A DNA stretch of 64,000 nucleotides from the NCBI RefSeq assembly GCF_010389155.1, contig NC_057766.1:44402463-44466462 (forward strand), in the 5' to 3' direction. The stretch is from Erigeron canadensis. Taxonomy: Eukaryota > Streptophyta > Magnoliopsida > Asterales > Asteraceae. The translations under genes and the position numbers were made by a program. This document shows, piece after piece, positions 46,582-58,002 of the stretch. Each line of letters opens with the position of its first letter. Positions within the stretch are counted from its first letter, which is position 1. The notes beneath the pieces were generated by a model. That model was not told the DNA's origin. It ran no database searches and saw only the letters and a list, made by a program, of their open reading frames with translations.

Positions 46582-47561
46582 AGCATCTGCAGACGAACTG
46601 GTGGGTCCCTTATTATTTTGAGGCCCCCCCAGTTGTCTTTCTGACTCACCTGGTGGTGGTGCATCAGTTCTAGAGAATGCAGTAGCATTCTTGGAGAAAT
46701 CTGGACTTCATCAGATGTGGACACAAGGTTGTCCAGATTTCTTAATAATTCTGGCACAGAGTATAATGATTGAGTGTTATTGTATTCCTCTCTGCCCAGA
46801 ATTAGTATGAAACAAAGGGATAGAAATCGCGAGAATGGGATACAAGGACCCCTGTTGCCTTTTAACTTAAACACCAGGTTTCTGAACAGGATGTTTGCGA
46901 AGTCCACCCTTAGTCCATTCCACAGGCAGTATGCCATCTCTGCCGGGAAAGAGTTTATCTGGTCCAAACCACCAGAACTCCCACCTAAACTTTCCACCAA
47001 ATGGACCATGAAGTACTTCCAGGATGGTGAAAGCCCTCTCATAGTAATTGATCCTTTGGTCTTCAGTACACCTCCCTCCAAGACTTCTTTATTCCCCATG
47101 TCAAGGAAGACCTGACGGAAGTTGATATTAGGAGAAATCACCACTGGACTCTCATCTTGTCTCCAGTAATTGAGGTTAAGGGCCTCCCTCAATGTCTTAG
47201 TGGTGATGGTACACGGGACTGACCCATCCTTTAAAGTGAAGGAGATGGATGAGCAGTCATCAGAATTGGACGCCGTGTACCAGAACTCGCACAAGTAGTC
47301 GTGAAACAACTTGTTTGGGTTCAAAGAAAAGGCATTGCTGAGGGGAGAATTCCGAAGGAAGGATTGGATTTTCCCAATGAGAGAATCAGCGGCCTGATGC
47401 CCTTGAAGAGATGCCATTGGATTGTTTGGATTTAATTTTATTAATTTTGAGCTTATGGGGGCACCAACAGCATGAGAAACATTTTCGGATAAATTATACT
47501 CGACAGTGAGTAGATTCACATCACGAGAGCAAGATGAAGAAGATGATGATTTAGGAGCCAT
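46578..47561 (-). CDS. Extra ORF after pol (Sirevirus env-like position), 327 aa
   Basis: Starts MAPKSSSSSSCSRDVNLLTV about 700 bp downstream of RNase H. A conserved core, FHDYLCEFWYTAS then SVPCTITTKTLREALNLN and LSPSWKYFMVHLVESLGGSS, recurs in plant retroelement proteins of unknown function. The frame leaves the homologous one at a seven-G run (minus strand, 46622-46628), after which the next frame (46581-45760) continues it. A one-base slip there probably split a longer protein. No transmembrane segment is evident. Function unknown. Confidence 0.65.
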   Translation of the reverse strand: MAPKSSSSSSCSRDVNLLTVEYNLSENVSHAVGAPISSKLIKLNPNNPMASLQGHQAADSLIGKIQSFLRNSPLSNAFSLNPNKLFHDYLCEFWYTASNSDDCSSISFTLKDGSVPCTITTKTLREALNLNYWRQDESPVVISPNINFRQVFLDMGNKEVLEGGVLKTKGSITMRGLSPSWKYFMVHLVESLGGSSGGLDQINSFPAEMAYCLWNGLRVDFANILFRNLVFKLKGNRGPCIPFSRFLSLCFILILGREEYNNTQSLYSVPELLRNLDNLVSTSDEVQISPRMLLHSLELMHHHQVSQKDNWGGLKIIRDPPVRLQML

Positions 47562-48274
47562 TTGAGAGTTTGGATTTAGGGTTTTTGATTTAAAGAAGAA
47601 AGAGCAAAAGGGATCTCGAATTGTGAATGATTAGAAGAGTAAATGAAAGGAATTTTGATGCGAAGTAAATGAGAAAAATATTTAGTGGGGGTATATATAG
47701 GCAGTAAAATATTACCAATATATATATACGAAAAGATCTTTTAATCCCCAAATTTTACACACAATTTCAAAATTTGATTTTTTAGTAATTTTGAGAATTC
47801 AAAAACATTTAATACCTCCCATCAAGCATTTAATGCTATGACGGCTGGTATTCCCACTCACCCATTAACTTCAACAATTCCCATAAAAAAGTGCAATAAT
47901 TTTCAGCAAAAGTCTTGACACGTAAGACATCTCAGGTGACGTTTGTGAGTGCGATACAAACACTCGAGTATCATCACGTGTCACAAGTATTCACCAAGTA
48001 AAACATAACGTTATGAAATCTGGTTGACCACCAGTTTAAGACAAGACCAAACTAGTATACTGGAGAGATTTTCCAAATGCCAGTTTCAACTGAGAGATTC
48101 ACCAGTTGCATTTTTCAAAATAAAACGAATTTTAATTGGAAAAATATTTTGAGTCTTTCCCCCTAAAAATGTGATCCATTTGATCAATGACTAGTCTTTG
48201 AGTACATCAAGGCGTTCAATCTCCAACCAATCAAGGATCACCTGGACCATCCTCAACTGAAGGGCCTCTCCAGT
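47562..48274. other. Spacer between pol and the extra ORF
   Basis: Non-coding, AT-rich, inside the copia element; may hold a splice acceptor or promoter for the 3' ORF, but none can be assigned. Confidence 0.4.
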
Positions 48275-51200
48275 TTAGTGAGGATTTAACATACCCAGTT
48301 CACTGATGAGATGTTTAAAAGTTTTCTCATCAAGAAGTTTTGTAAAAACATCAGCTAACTGTTTATTAGTGGGGATGAAATGTATTTCAATGTCTCCTTT
48401 CATAACATGATCACGAATGAAGTGATACCTGATGTCAATATTCTTTGTCTTCGAGTGCATCACTGGGTTGTGAGATATAGCAATTGCACTAGTGTTGTCA
48501 CAAAAGATTGGGGTTCTTGTGTATTTCATACCATAATCAAGTAACTGGTTTTTGATCCAGAGAATCTGGGCACAACAAACTGGCCACAGAAATGTATTCC
48601 GCCTCAACAGTTGACATTGAGACCGAAGTCTGCTTCTTACTAGTCCAACTCACCAGTTTTCCCCCCAGGAAGTGACAACCACCAGTTGTAGACTTTCTAT
48701 CAATCTTACAACCTGCATGATCTGAATCTGAATAACCCATTAGATCTAACCCTGAGCCTTTGGGATACCAAAGACCAAAGCTAGGGCACCCTTTCAGGTA
48801 CCTGAAAATACGTTTAACAGCATGCAAATGTGATTCTTTTGGAAGCCTGAAATCTGGCACATAGATATGTTGCGAACATTATATCTGGTCGACTGGCAGT
48901 TAAATACATCAGTGAACCAACCATTCCACGATATTCCTTTTGGTCCACTGGTTTACCATTTGGGTTAGAATCCAAATTCAATGGAATTGAAATAGGTGTG
49001 GTTTTCGATGGGATAGAATCATATTTGTATTTTCTTAACAAATCTCTGACATATTTTTCTTGGTTAATAAAAATACCATCCATGGTTTGTTTAATTTGTA
49101 AACCTAAGAAAAATGTTAATTCACCCATTAAACTCATCTCATATTCTTGAGACATGATTTTTGAAAACCTTTTACACATTCCATCATCAATTGACCCAAA
49201 TATAATGTCATTAACATAAATTTGTACCAACAAGATATTACCTTTTTCTTTCAAGATAAACAAGGTATTATCTATTGCACCTCTTTGAAAACCATTATTG
49301 AGAAGATGTTTAGTTAGAGTGTCATACCAGGCTCTTGGGGCTTGACGAAGACCATACAAAGCTTTGTTTAGTCTATAAACCCAGTGAGGATGCTTTTCGT
49401 TCAAGAACCCTGGAGTCTGCTTAACATACACTTCTTCTTCCAACTTTCCATTAAGGAACGCACTTTTGACATCCATCTGGAAGACTTTGAATTGCAAATG
49501 AGCAGCATAAGCCAAGAAAATTCTTATGGCTTCAAGTCTTGCAACTGGAGCAAAAGTTTCATCGAAATCAACACCTTCTGCTTGACAATAACCCTTGGCA
49601 ACCAATCTTGCTTTGTTCCTGACAATATTGCCATCTTCATCCATCTTGTTTCGGTAGACCCACCTCGTTCCAATGGGTTCTTTCTTTAACCCTGGAGGAC
49701 AAGGAACAAGTTCCCAAACATTGTTCCTTTCGAACTGGTTAAGTTCTTCTTGCATAGCCTCAACCCAGCTTGGATCTGCCAAAGCCTCGTCAATCTTCTT
49801 CGGTTCAATCAGTGATAAGAAAGTGACGTTCAAGCATTGTTCACTTGTGGCTCTTCTAGTCTGAACCCCACTATCTGGATTTCCAATAATTTGCTCAATG
49901 GGATGAGCAACTTTCCATTTAGTGTATTGACTAGGTTGATATTGCACAACATCAGTGCAAGACACCGGACGATCTTCAACAGTTGTGGAAACTGGAGAAG
50001 GATCAGTCCAAACTACTTCAACTTCATCATCAGTGTCAGCTGGCATATTGACATGACCATCTTCAAACAAAGGCATATTTTGAAGAACCGAAGAAGTCTG
50101 AACTGGTTCTGATGTTGTTGTGGCACGAACATCTGATCCAATCACCAGTTTCTGTGGTAGATTGAAACTGATGGAGGGATAAAATGGAGTGTCAATGGAG
50201 ATTTTCTTCTGTGCTATTGGTTCCAAGTCTTGATGACTGGAAACATCTTCTGGTGTAGAAACTGATTGATGAACTTGATCAGATACACCAAAATCAACTT
50301 GGTCAACTGAAGATAAATCAAGGCTTGGTCTTTTATTGATTGCCTCATTTGATTCATCGAATGTGACATGAATTGTCTCATGTACCTTTTGGAGTCTATA
50401 ATTGTAAACTCTATAGGCCTTTCTTATATCTGAATACCCCACAAAAACACCTTCGTCAGATTTTGCATCAAATTTTCCCAACTGACTGGAATCGTTTAAA
50501 ATATAAATTGGACAGCCAAATACATGAAAATATCCAATGTTTGGTTTACGATTCCTGAGGACTTCGTAGGCAGTCTTCCTATGTCTCTTGACATAGACTG
50601 ACCGATTTTGGGTATGACAAGCTGTAGACACTGCTTCTGCCCAAAAACTGGTAGGAAGACCTGATTCAGATAACATACTTCTTGTAGCTTCAATCAAAGT
50701 GCGATTTTTCCTTTCAACCACATCATTTTGCTCTGGAGAATGAGTTGAAGAGAAGTTTTGAGAAATGCCAATGTCAGTGCAAAATGACTCTAATTCATTA
50801 TTGATGAATTCAGTACCATTATCACTTCGCAACTGACACACTTTCTTGGTATATTTGAGTTCAATTCTTTTGATGAGTGAGATGATTTCACCAGGTGCAT
50901 CACTTTTTGATCTGATGAATACCACCCAACAATACCTGGTGTATTCATCAACAACAACTAAAGCGTATCGTTTACCAACTTTAGTTTGAACATTCACTGG
51001 ACCAAAGAGGTCCATATGCAGCATGTGAAGAGGTTCAGTGATACTGAAGTTTTGCCTGGTCTTGAAACTGGCCCTTTTCTTTTTGCCCATCTCACACCCT
51101 GGACATGGCTTCTCCCTTTTAAAGGAAATTAAAGGAATCCCTTCCACCAGTTGTTTTCTAGATAACTTATTGATATTCTTGAAATTAAGATGGGATAACC

Positions 51201-51630
51201 TTTTGTGCCACAACCAGTTGGTGTCCTCATCAGCCTTGGCATAGAAACAATGCTCTTTTAGAGCTGGTTCCATGTCCATTAAGTACACATTCCCTTTCCT
51301 TGGTGCAATCATCACCACTTTCCAATCCTTGTTAAATATGGTACCTTGAGCAATATCGAACAACACCTTATATCCATCATCACAAAGTTGACTGACACTT
51401 ATCAGGTTATATTTCAAACCATTAACAAATGCAACTTTTGTGAACTGGACTTGTCCATTGTAAATGACACCAAATCCTTCAGTTTTCCCATTTCCATCAT
51501 TACCAAATGTCACTGCCGGTCCATCTTGGACAGTGAACTCTTCCAGCAGGGGCTTACATCCGGTCATTGTCCGTCCACCAGCGCTGTCCAGATACCAGAT
51601 ATTCTTCTTTCGATCGCCCTGCACACCCAA
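48275..51630 (-). pseudogene. Copia pol: protease, integrase, reverse transcriptase, RNase H, with frameshifts and altered active sites
   Basis: The main frame 51630-48814 (938 aa) contains protease [13 protein letters not shown] (DSA where DSG is usual) and the GAG-pre-integrase HHCC zinc segment (LWHKRLSHL...[11 protein letters not shown]). The integrase DDE core follows ([28 protein letters not shown]), then the RVT_2 reverse transcriptase ([20 protein letters not shown]). Its YVDD box reads YVND (residues 805-808, bases 49207-49218), replacing a catalytic Asp with Asn. RNase H is split: frame 48860-48537 (GYSDSDHAGCKIDRKSTTGG, STVEAEYIS) and frame 48607-48275 (FCDNTSAIAIS, IHFIPTNKQLADVFTK). 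Frameshifts near 48845 and 48570 separate these. The family-typical end LISELGMLNPH is present. Confidence 0.9.
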
Positions 51631-51638
51631 GTAGATAA

Positions 51639-54060
51639 TTAGTTATTTTTGTGAACCCATCTTTTCTTGATGGGTCCACCAGACTTCTCTTGAAAAGTCT
51701 CTGCAGATTTACTTGGGTTGGAACTGGAGGCTGGAACTGGAGGATTATTTCCAGCTTCAGGAGTAAAAACAATTGGTTTGATGGGAACAACATCCTCCTT
51801 TTTTATTCCAGATTTTGCTCCTTTTTGAGCAGATTGATTTTGTTTTTGCTTTTGCTTCATTGGAGGAGTTTTAACAATTTGTTTTTCAACTGAAGAAGAC
51901 GAAACTCCTTCTAGATTTTTTATTCTGGCAGTACAACTTTGTACTTGCCTAGACAAATTTTGGAGTTGACTCTCCAGTTTTAACAAAAGGTTGTTTTCTT
52001 CAGGCTGCTAAACCTTGGACTTGGGTTCAGCTAAATTCTGAGTCTTTGGAGTCTTGGGCTCTTTGGACTTTTGAGGTAAAGGATTATCACCAGCTTCCCT
52101 TTTAACTGGAGCTTTAGCCTTTTTGGCTCCAGTTTTGACCTCAACAGGGGTGGTCTTAATGGATTCAGATTTGGTAATGTTAGAGGAGTCATATGGAGTC
52201 TCAACTCTAACTGATTCTGGCATCTGGAGAATTGTGGGTAAAACAGCTGCCATCTGAAGATCACCAGATTTCCAGGCAGTTTTTTGAGCATCAATGGTTT
52301 TTGAAAAAGTGTCATAATTTTTACCAGATGCTTGTACCCAAGATTTGATAACCATGTGTTTCTTTTCAAGATCAAATTTTAATTTTTGGTTATCTCTTTC
52401 CAATGCCTCATTTTTCAAATCTGACTCTTTGAGAGCCAACTGGACACTTTGCAAATCATTAATTTGACTTTTCATGTTATTAAACTCAATTAAAACTGTT
52501 TCCAAGTATCTTTCACAGTCAGTTCTCATAGTTTCAACAAATAACAAGTCATCATTTAATGATTCAGCAATATCCAGTTTTGGTTCAGTATCCAATTCAA
52601 CATCATAATCTCTTACCTTCTTTAAAATGATGTCCACCCATCTTCTAGAAACAACATCATCTTTTACCACTGGTTGTTGATTTTCTAATGCCATGAAACA
52701 CACATCTCTAATCTCTTCTTCATCATCAGATGAGTCATCAGAGAGTTCCCATTTCCCTTCAGTTTGAGCCATCATGCACTTGTTCTTTTTTTTTCTCTTT
52801 TTCTTGTTCAAGAGACATGAAAGCAATTTGGGCCTTAAGTTTCTTGTATTTGGCCTTATAATCATCAGTTTTGACAAAATTTGGAACAACAGGACCAGTT
52901 TAGTTGTTCATCTGACTAGATCTGCATTCTTTCATGAAATGACCTTTCTTACCACACTTATAGCAGATAAGATTGGCCTTATCCAGAGAATTCGAACTGG
53001 AATCATTATTGGACCCATTAAATCGATTAGATTTATGCTTGAACCTGTTAAAGGTTTTAGCAATCATGGCTACCAGATCATCATCGTCAGTTTCCTCACA
53101 ACCATTACTTAGATTTATGGTTAGGCCAGAGTTCAGTAAGTTGTTTAACATCTCCTTCATAGAATGTAACTGGACATTCTCAGCAGACATTAAAGCAGCA
53201 CAAGATTGCCCAGTAAGGTTGGCAACCTTGGAACTCTGAGCATGGTTTAAAGCATCTTGCTCAGCCAATATCCTTGCAGCATCATTCTCTTCAGTGAATC
53301 TGAAGGCTCCATAAAGGGAAGCAAGAGTATGGCTGTGTAAGGTCTTACCTTGTCTTAAGACAAGAACCATGTGCGTCCATTTGGATGGCAATACATCACA
53401 AAATTTCTCAAGAAGAATATCCTTATCCTTCTCCACTCCCAAGCCTCTAAGTTGATTAATTAGGCCAGTAAATCTGGTATAAGTACCAGTTAAACTTTCA
53501 TTGGGAAGAGCAAAGAAGGATTCATACTTCTTGTTTAGTGCAACCTTTCTGGTGACAATGGTGTCATTTCCTCCTTCAAACTGGAGAACTAATTCATCCC
53601 ACATAGATTTAGCACTGGGAAACAACACAAGTGTTGGAATTAGTTCCTCAGGGACAGCAGCAAGGATCATGTTTTTCAGTCTGGTATCAAGATCAACCAG
53701 CCTGCGATCCTCGTCTGACCAATGTTCCTCAGACTTTTCCCTGGTACCTCTTCTCCCAGTTGGGTCAAGAAGAGGGCTAACACCACTGGACATGGGTATA
53801 TATGGTCCATCCTTGAGGATTTTCAACATATACCTTTCTATCCCACCAAAATGCAAGAGCATTCTAGCTTTCCATGTACCTAAGGTCTCACCATTCCCAT
53901 CAAATTTGGGAACTGGAGTATTGGAATAGTGTACATGGACATGGCTGGCTCCAGGTGTAGGAGGAGGAGGATTGGTGTTCAAAGGAGTTGTAACATTAAT
54001 GTTAGGATTAGGATTAATTTCATATTGGGGACCAGAACCATTCTCACCTTCAGCAGCCAT
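51639..54060 (-). pseudogene. Copia gag region, split into three frames
   Basis: Frame 54060-52900 (386 aa) starts MAAEGENGSGPQYEINPNPN and holds the copia gag core (FDGNGETLGTWKARMLLHFG, LDTRLKNMILAAVPEE, LNKKYESFFALPNESLTGTY) and one CCHC zinc knuckle CYKCGKKGHFMKEC near its end. A TAA follows, then open sequence continues; frame 52889-52008 and frame 51986-51639 carry an acidic Ser/Asp stretch, Lys-rich segments and a coiled-coil-like QSCTARIKNLEG. A frame change at an A-run near 52785 joins them in homologous order. The capsid-forming part looks intact; the linkage to pol is broken. Confidence 0.85.
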
Positions 54061-54103
54061 CCAGCAGACCTAGGTTATAGAATTGAAACAATTCAACCTG
54101 CCT

Positions 54104-54115
54104 GCTCTGATACCA
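54104..54115 (-). other. Primer binding site (initiator tRNA-Met)
   Basis: Minus strand TGGTATCAGAGC, exactly complementary to the 3' end of plant initiator tRNA-Met, 2 bp inside the 5' LTR. It fixes the element's orientation as minus. Confidence 0.92.
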
Positions 54116-54117
54116 CT

Positions 54118-55091
54118 TGTAAGTCCCAACTAATACTAGATGGGTGCTGAAAACACCTCTATGTCAATGGTGAGTGTACTTTGCAACACTATCACTTAAT
54201 CTGGACGTGACCAGTTTAGAGTGAGTAGTGTACCAGGTTAACTGGAATGTTACTTATTAAGATGACAATCGGAATAAGTAAATACAATGCAATAATGTAA
54301 CTGACAAGTATATATAATTGGTGAGACAATATGTAATTTTCAAGTGTATTTTATTTATTGATTATTAAATAAAATACAAGGTTGTTGCGGAACCAAGATA
54401 ATACAAAGATGTAAATATCCTAACAACCTATGAAATACAATTGATCTATACTTGGAAATTCTCCTAACAATCGAAACACTTAAAGTTGTGAAATGTTCCT
54501 TTTTACGATTGAGAGAATATTGCACAAGTTCACCAATATTGCAGAATGTATGTGTTTGCAAAGTTGTTGAAATGCTTGGGCAAGGACCTCTATTTATAGT
54601 CGAAGTATGAGCATTGGGATCTCAACTTTGACGTACAAATATGGTTGACAGCACACAAAAGTATTAGTAAATAATCCTTTGTGTGTGCTAAATAAAGTAA
54701 GACAAAAGGTTACTTTATTCAACCACTCTACATCTTTGCACTTTTATCCACAGACAAGATTATTGTCCGGTTAAAAGGATGTAGTGTAAAAGGTCCTCCT
54801 CGTAATCAGTGTAAAGCTTTGTAAAGGCATTTACACTGAATGATCTCTAGTTGATTGATCTGGTGAAATGTCAACTGGGCTTCGCTGCCATTGCCATTTC
54901 CTTTCTTCCACTTGTTGTCTTCGACTTCAACTGGAAGGTCTTCAGATTTATGTCTTTAGATCTCAACTGGAGGAAGTCATCAGTTGCTTAAACTGTACAA
55001 TGCAACTGGACTTCTAATATTTCGGACAATTCTTCATGCTCTCCAGATGCAGCTGGAGAGCTCCAGTTTATAGTCAAAACTGGACCTAACA
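54118..55091 (-). repeat. 5' LTR of the copia element
   Basis: 974 bp, TG...CA ends, near-identical to 42570-43545, flanked outside by gattt. Contains the LTR promoter. Confidence 0.93.
54591..54598 (-). promoter_or_regulatory. LTR TATA box
   Basis: Minus strand ctataaatagagg, a near-consensus plant TATA box inside the 5' LTR; the 3' LTR carries the same sequence near 43043. Confidence 0.65.
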
Positions 55092-56091
55092 GATTTAATT
55101 CTGGGGATTACCCCATTTCTAAAATCTCCCTACCGTTTGGCTTCAACTCAAGAAGTAATGAAACGAGTTCAAGAATTTCTTAACAAAGACTTCACTCATC
55201 TTAGTAAATTTTCATTAGGGTGTGCCAATTTCTTTCGTCAAAAGGAGGATAGTAGTTAGTGGACGTATACCGATTATCGCGAGTTCAACAAGGTGACTTA
55301 TCAAGAATGTATATTCGTTGTCAAGAATCGATGATCTACACAACTCAATGACAAGGAGCTACATATATTTTTCTAAGATAAACCTTTGTTCGAGTTGCCA
55401 TGAACTAAAAGTGCACAACGAAGGCATTCCCAACACTGCTTATTCGCTCTTGTTTTAGCCATTTTAGAATTTCTACCATTCCTTCCTAGACTTATTGACG
55501 TTCCTGCAATTTTTCATGAATCTTAAGAATCGTGTTCGTCGGCCATGTTTAACAAACCCTTCGTCATTCTCATTAATGTTATATTCATTTATTCCGAAAC
55601 AAGCTAATTGTGAGATTCATTTATGGGAGGAGTTTAGAACCGTATGAAAGGAGAAGCGTTATGCACGATATCGATAGCATGAATTGTGAATAAGAGAGGT
55701 GTAACCCGTGGTTATGTAGTGTGATAATGAAGAAATCGCGACTAGAATTGGTAAGGTTGCTTAGCATTTAGAATTTTCTGTTGAGCTTTCGAGTGTTTAT
55801 TATACTTTTCACGTGCCACATCTTAGGAGGTATCTTGCCGATAATGCTACTTAGTTGCCTTTGGAAGAAGTTGAAGTCGACGATAAGTTGAACTAGGCTG
55901 AAGATCCATGGCCATAGTAGAAAAAAAACTTAAAAGAGTTTAAATCAAATTTGTGTGACTGTACAAGACTCAGTGGAAGTTTAGAATAATGACAGATTGT
56001 ACTTGGAAGTTCGAGAATGATGTGCTCGTTTATCACTATCTTTGAATATAGGGTGGATCACGAGGTCGTGATCCATTCCAAGTGGGAGAGA
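55092..56091 (+). pseudogene. Ty3/gypsy pol relic (right half, after the copia insertion)
   Basis: Sequence resumes where 42569 stopped, with reverse transcriptase motifs in broken frames (SPYRLASTQEVMK-like at 55125; FVILINVIFIYSE at about 55565, a decayed form of the DD box region). Most of RNase H and integrase is deleted: the 3' end of pol follows at 55750-55910 (LSSVYYTFHVPHLRRYLADN, LPLEEVEVDDKLN), the chromodomain-proximal tail typical of plant gypsy elements. A purine tract aagtgggagaga at 56080-56091 precedes the LTR. Confidence 0.75.
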
Positions 56092-56093
56092 TT

Positions 56094-58002
56094 TTTAACA
56101 CCCCAATAATTTTAAGATAAATAAATTAACCCCTTTTTGTAGTTTTAACATTAAAACAATTTCCTAGTATTTTATCTTTGAATCGGGGGTTAATTTAGTT
56201 GGAACTTTAGCGGATAGCAGGTAATTTACCCATAAAAATTGAGAAAAGGCCTGGCATCAAGGAAGAGATGCCAGCCATCCCATTTCTTGTGAATCACAAT
56301 TTCACTAATTCTTCCATTACCTTCTTCTATCTTCTTCTCTTGATTTCTATCAAACCATATTTCACTTCAATTTCAACTCTAGATTCATTCAACCATAACA
56401 ATAACAATTATCTTCCATTATTCTTCTAAATTGAAAGATTGAAATTGAAAGTGTGTGGTAGTGGTGTGTGAGTCAATTTCAAGAAGGAAAAAGGTGGGAG
56501 AATAGAAGTGTGATTTCAATTCTCTTCAAGTGTGTTTATCTTAATCAATCAAATCCTCTCAAAATAATAACAATAACTACTAACAATGAGTTAACTAGAA
56601 AATTGGAGATTTGACTATGGGTGTGGAGTGTGTGTCGAATTACACCAAGAAAGAAGAGAGAAAGGATTGTGATTTTAGTTGTTCAACTTCCTTCTAATAG
56701 GTTACTTTTCTTAAGGTAAGAATTCATTTAACATAGTTTTGATTTTAGTTTCAAGAATTAGGGTTCATGCAACTATTAAATTGGGGGTTTTTGGGTTGGT
56801 TGATAATTAGGTTATTAAATTCCCCAAATCCTAATTATATTTTGATATGTGATTATAAAAATGCTTGAATGGGCTGATTTGAGTTGTTAGTGACCATTAT
56901 AGTCAAAATGAAAATTTGGTGATTTTGAGTAATGGGATGAAATGGCCACATGATGGTGGTAAAAAAAATGAGATTTTAGTTAAATGATAGATAGTTGAGA
57001 ATAATAATTATGAAAGAAAGAATTTTTGTTAATTGAGATTTGGAAAGAAGTCAACTCAAAGAGAATGAGTTGAATATGGTTAGGAAAATGCTAGTGAATC
57101 GATAGTATGGCTAAGTGAGTTAGCCAAGTTTGTGAATAAAGTCTTATGTATATTGTATTGATTTGTTAGGTTGAAAGCTTTGCACTTGTTATGTCATTCT
57201 TGATTGTTGTTAGTCGCGGAGGAGGTGGGTACTCTTGCATACTCTTATATGTGCGTTGGGTCGATTATCATATAATGGTGGATTCCGTGTGTGGTAATCG
57301 ATTTGACATTAGGGCCTAATTTTGAGGCCGGTGCCTAAGAACCCCATAGTTGAGATGAGATAAAGGCCTAAGAACCTTTGAGGCCTAAGAACCTCTTGAG
57401 ACTATTATTTAGCGTATATGGATCCATGTATGTGTTTGTTAGCGCAAAAGTGAGTATGCAAGTGATGATATGACGGTATCATTGGCTACATGCGATAGTC
57501 TTTTGTGTTTTTGCCCTCCTTCGTATATATATTTGTATGCAAGTTTATTCACTAAGCATTCACTTATTTTTTTAGTGGTTTATCATTTTATAGGTGATTC
57601 CGGTAGAAGGAACTAGCTTTAGTTGATTGAAGTTGTTGATTTTGGAATTGCTAGTTGATTTTGAAGGTATTTTGACCATTCGCGGAAGAATGGTATCCTT
57701 TTTGGTTAAAGACTTAGATGTCCCTCTTCACCTTGGCTCTTTGATACATTTGTATATTTAGTTCATTTCAGCAAAATCGTTTCAAGTTGTGGTTCCATGG
57801 TTTTGCAAAACTTGTAATTTAACTTAAAAAGCGTCAACTTGGGTAATGACCCATTTGATGGTGTTTATGAAAGTTGAATCAAATGGATGTTATGACTATG
57901 ATTAAAAGTGTAATAATTACTTGTTTGAATCTCAGAATTATTGTGTATGAAGTTGGTTTTGGAATTTGAAGGTTATAAGTTTGATCAAGTGCTAAATGAA
58001 CT
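56094..58002 (+). repeat. Ty3/gypsy 3' LTR, left part
   Basis: Follows the purine tract and begins tttaacaccccaataatttt, consistent with a TGTAACACCCC start that has mutated. Contains 'gcctaagaacc' direct repeats at 57332-57398. It is interrupted at 58003 by a solo LTR and may resume at 60933. The 3' boundary was not identified. Confidence 0.6.

Larger units (their letters stand above)
42570..55091 (-). mobile_element. Sirevirus-like Ty1/copia LTR retrotransposon, full-length structure, 12.5 kb
   Basis: Two LTRs (42570-43545 and 54118-55091), both TG...CA (plus strand TGTAAGTCCC...CCTAACA), are flanked by identical 5-bp duplications gattt (42565-42569, 55092-55096). On the minus strand the order is 5' LTR, PBS for initiator tRNA-Met, gag, protease-integrase-reverse transcriptase-RNase H, a long extra 3' coding region, PPT and 3' LTR. 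Copia domain order plus an extra ORF after pol is the Sirevirus (SIRE/Maximus) design. All main ORFs carry frameshifts or active-site changes, so this copy is not autonomous. It sits inside a Ty3/gypsy pol gene. Confidence 0.92.

Noticed and set aside
46774..47115. Plus-strand ORF of 113 aa
   Set aside because: Antisense shadow of the 327-aa copia ORF; no domain.
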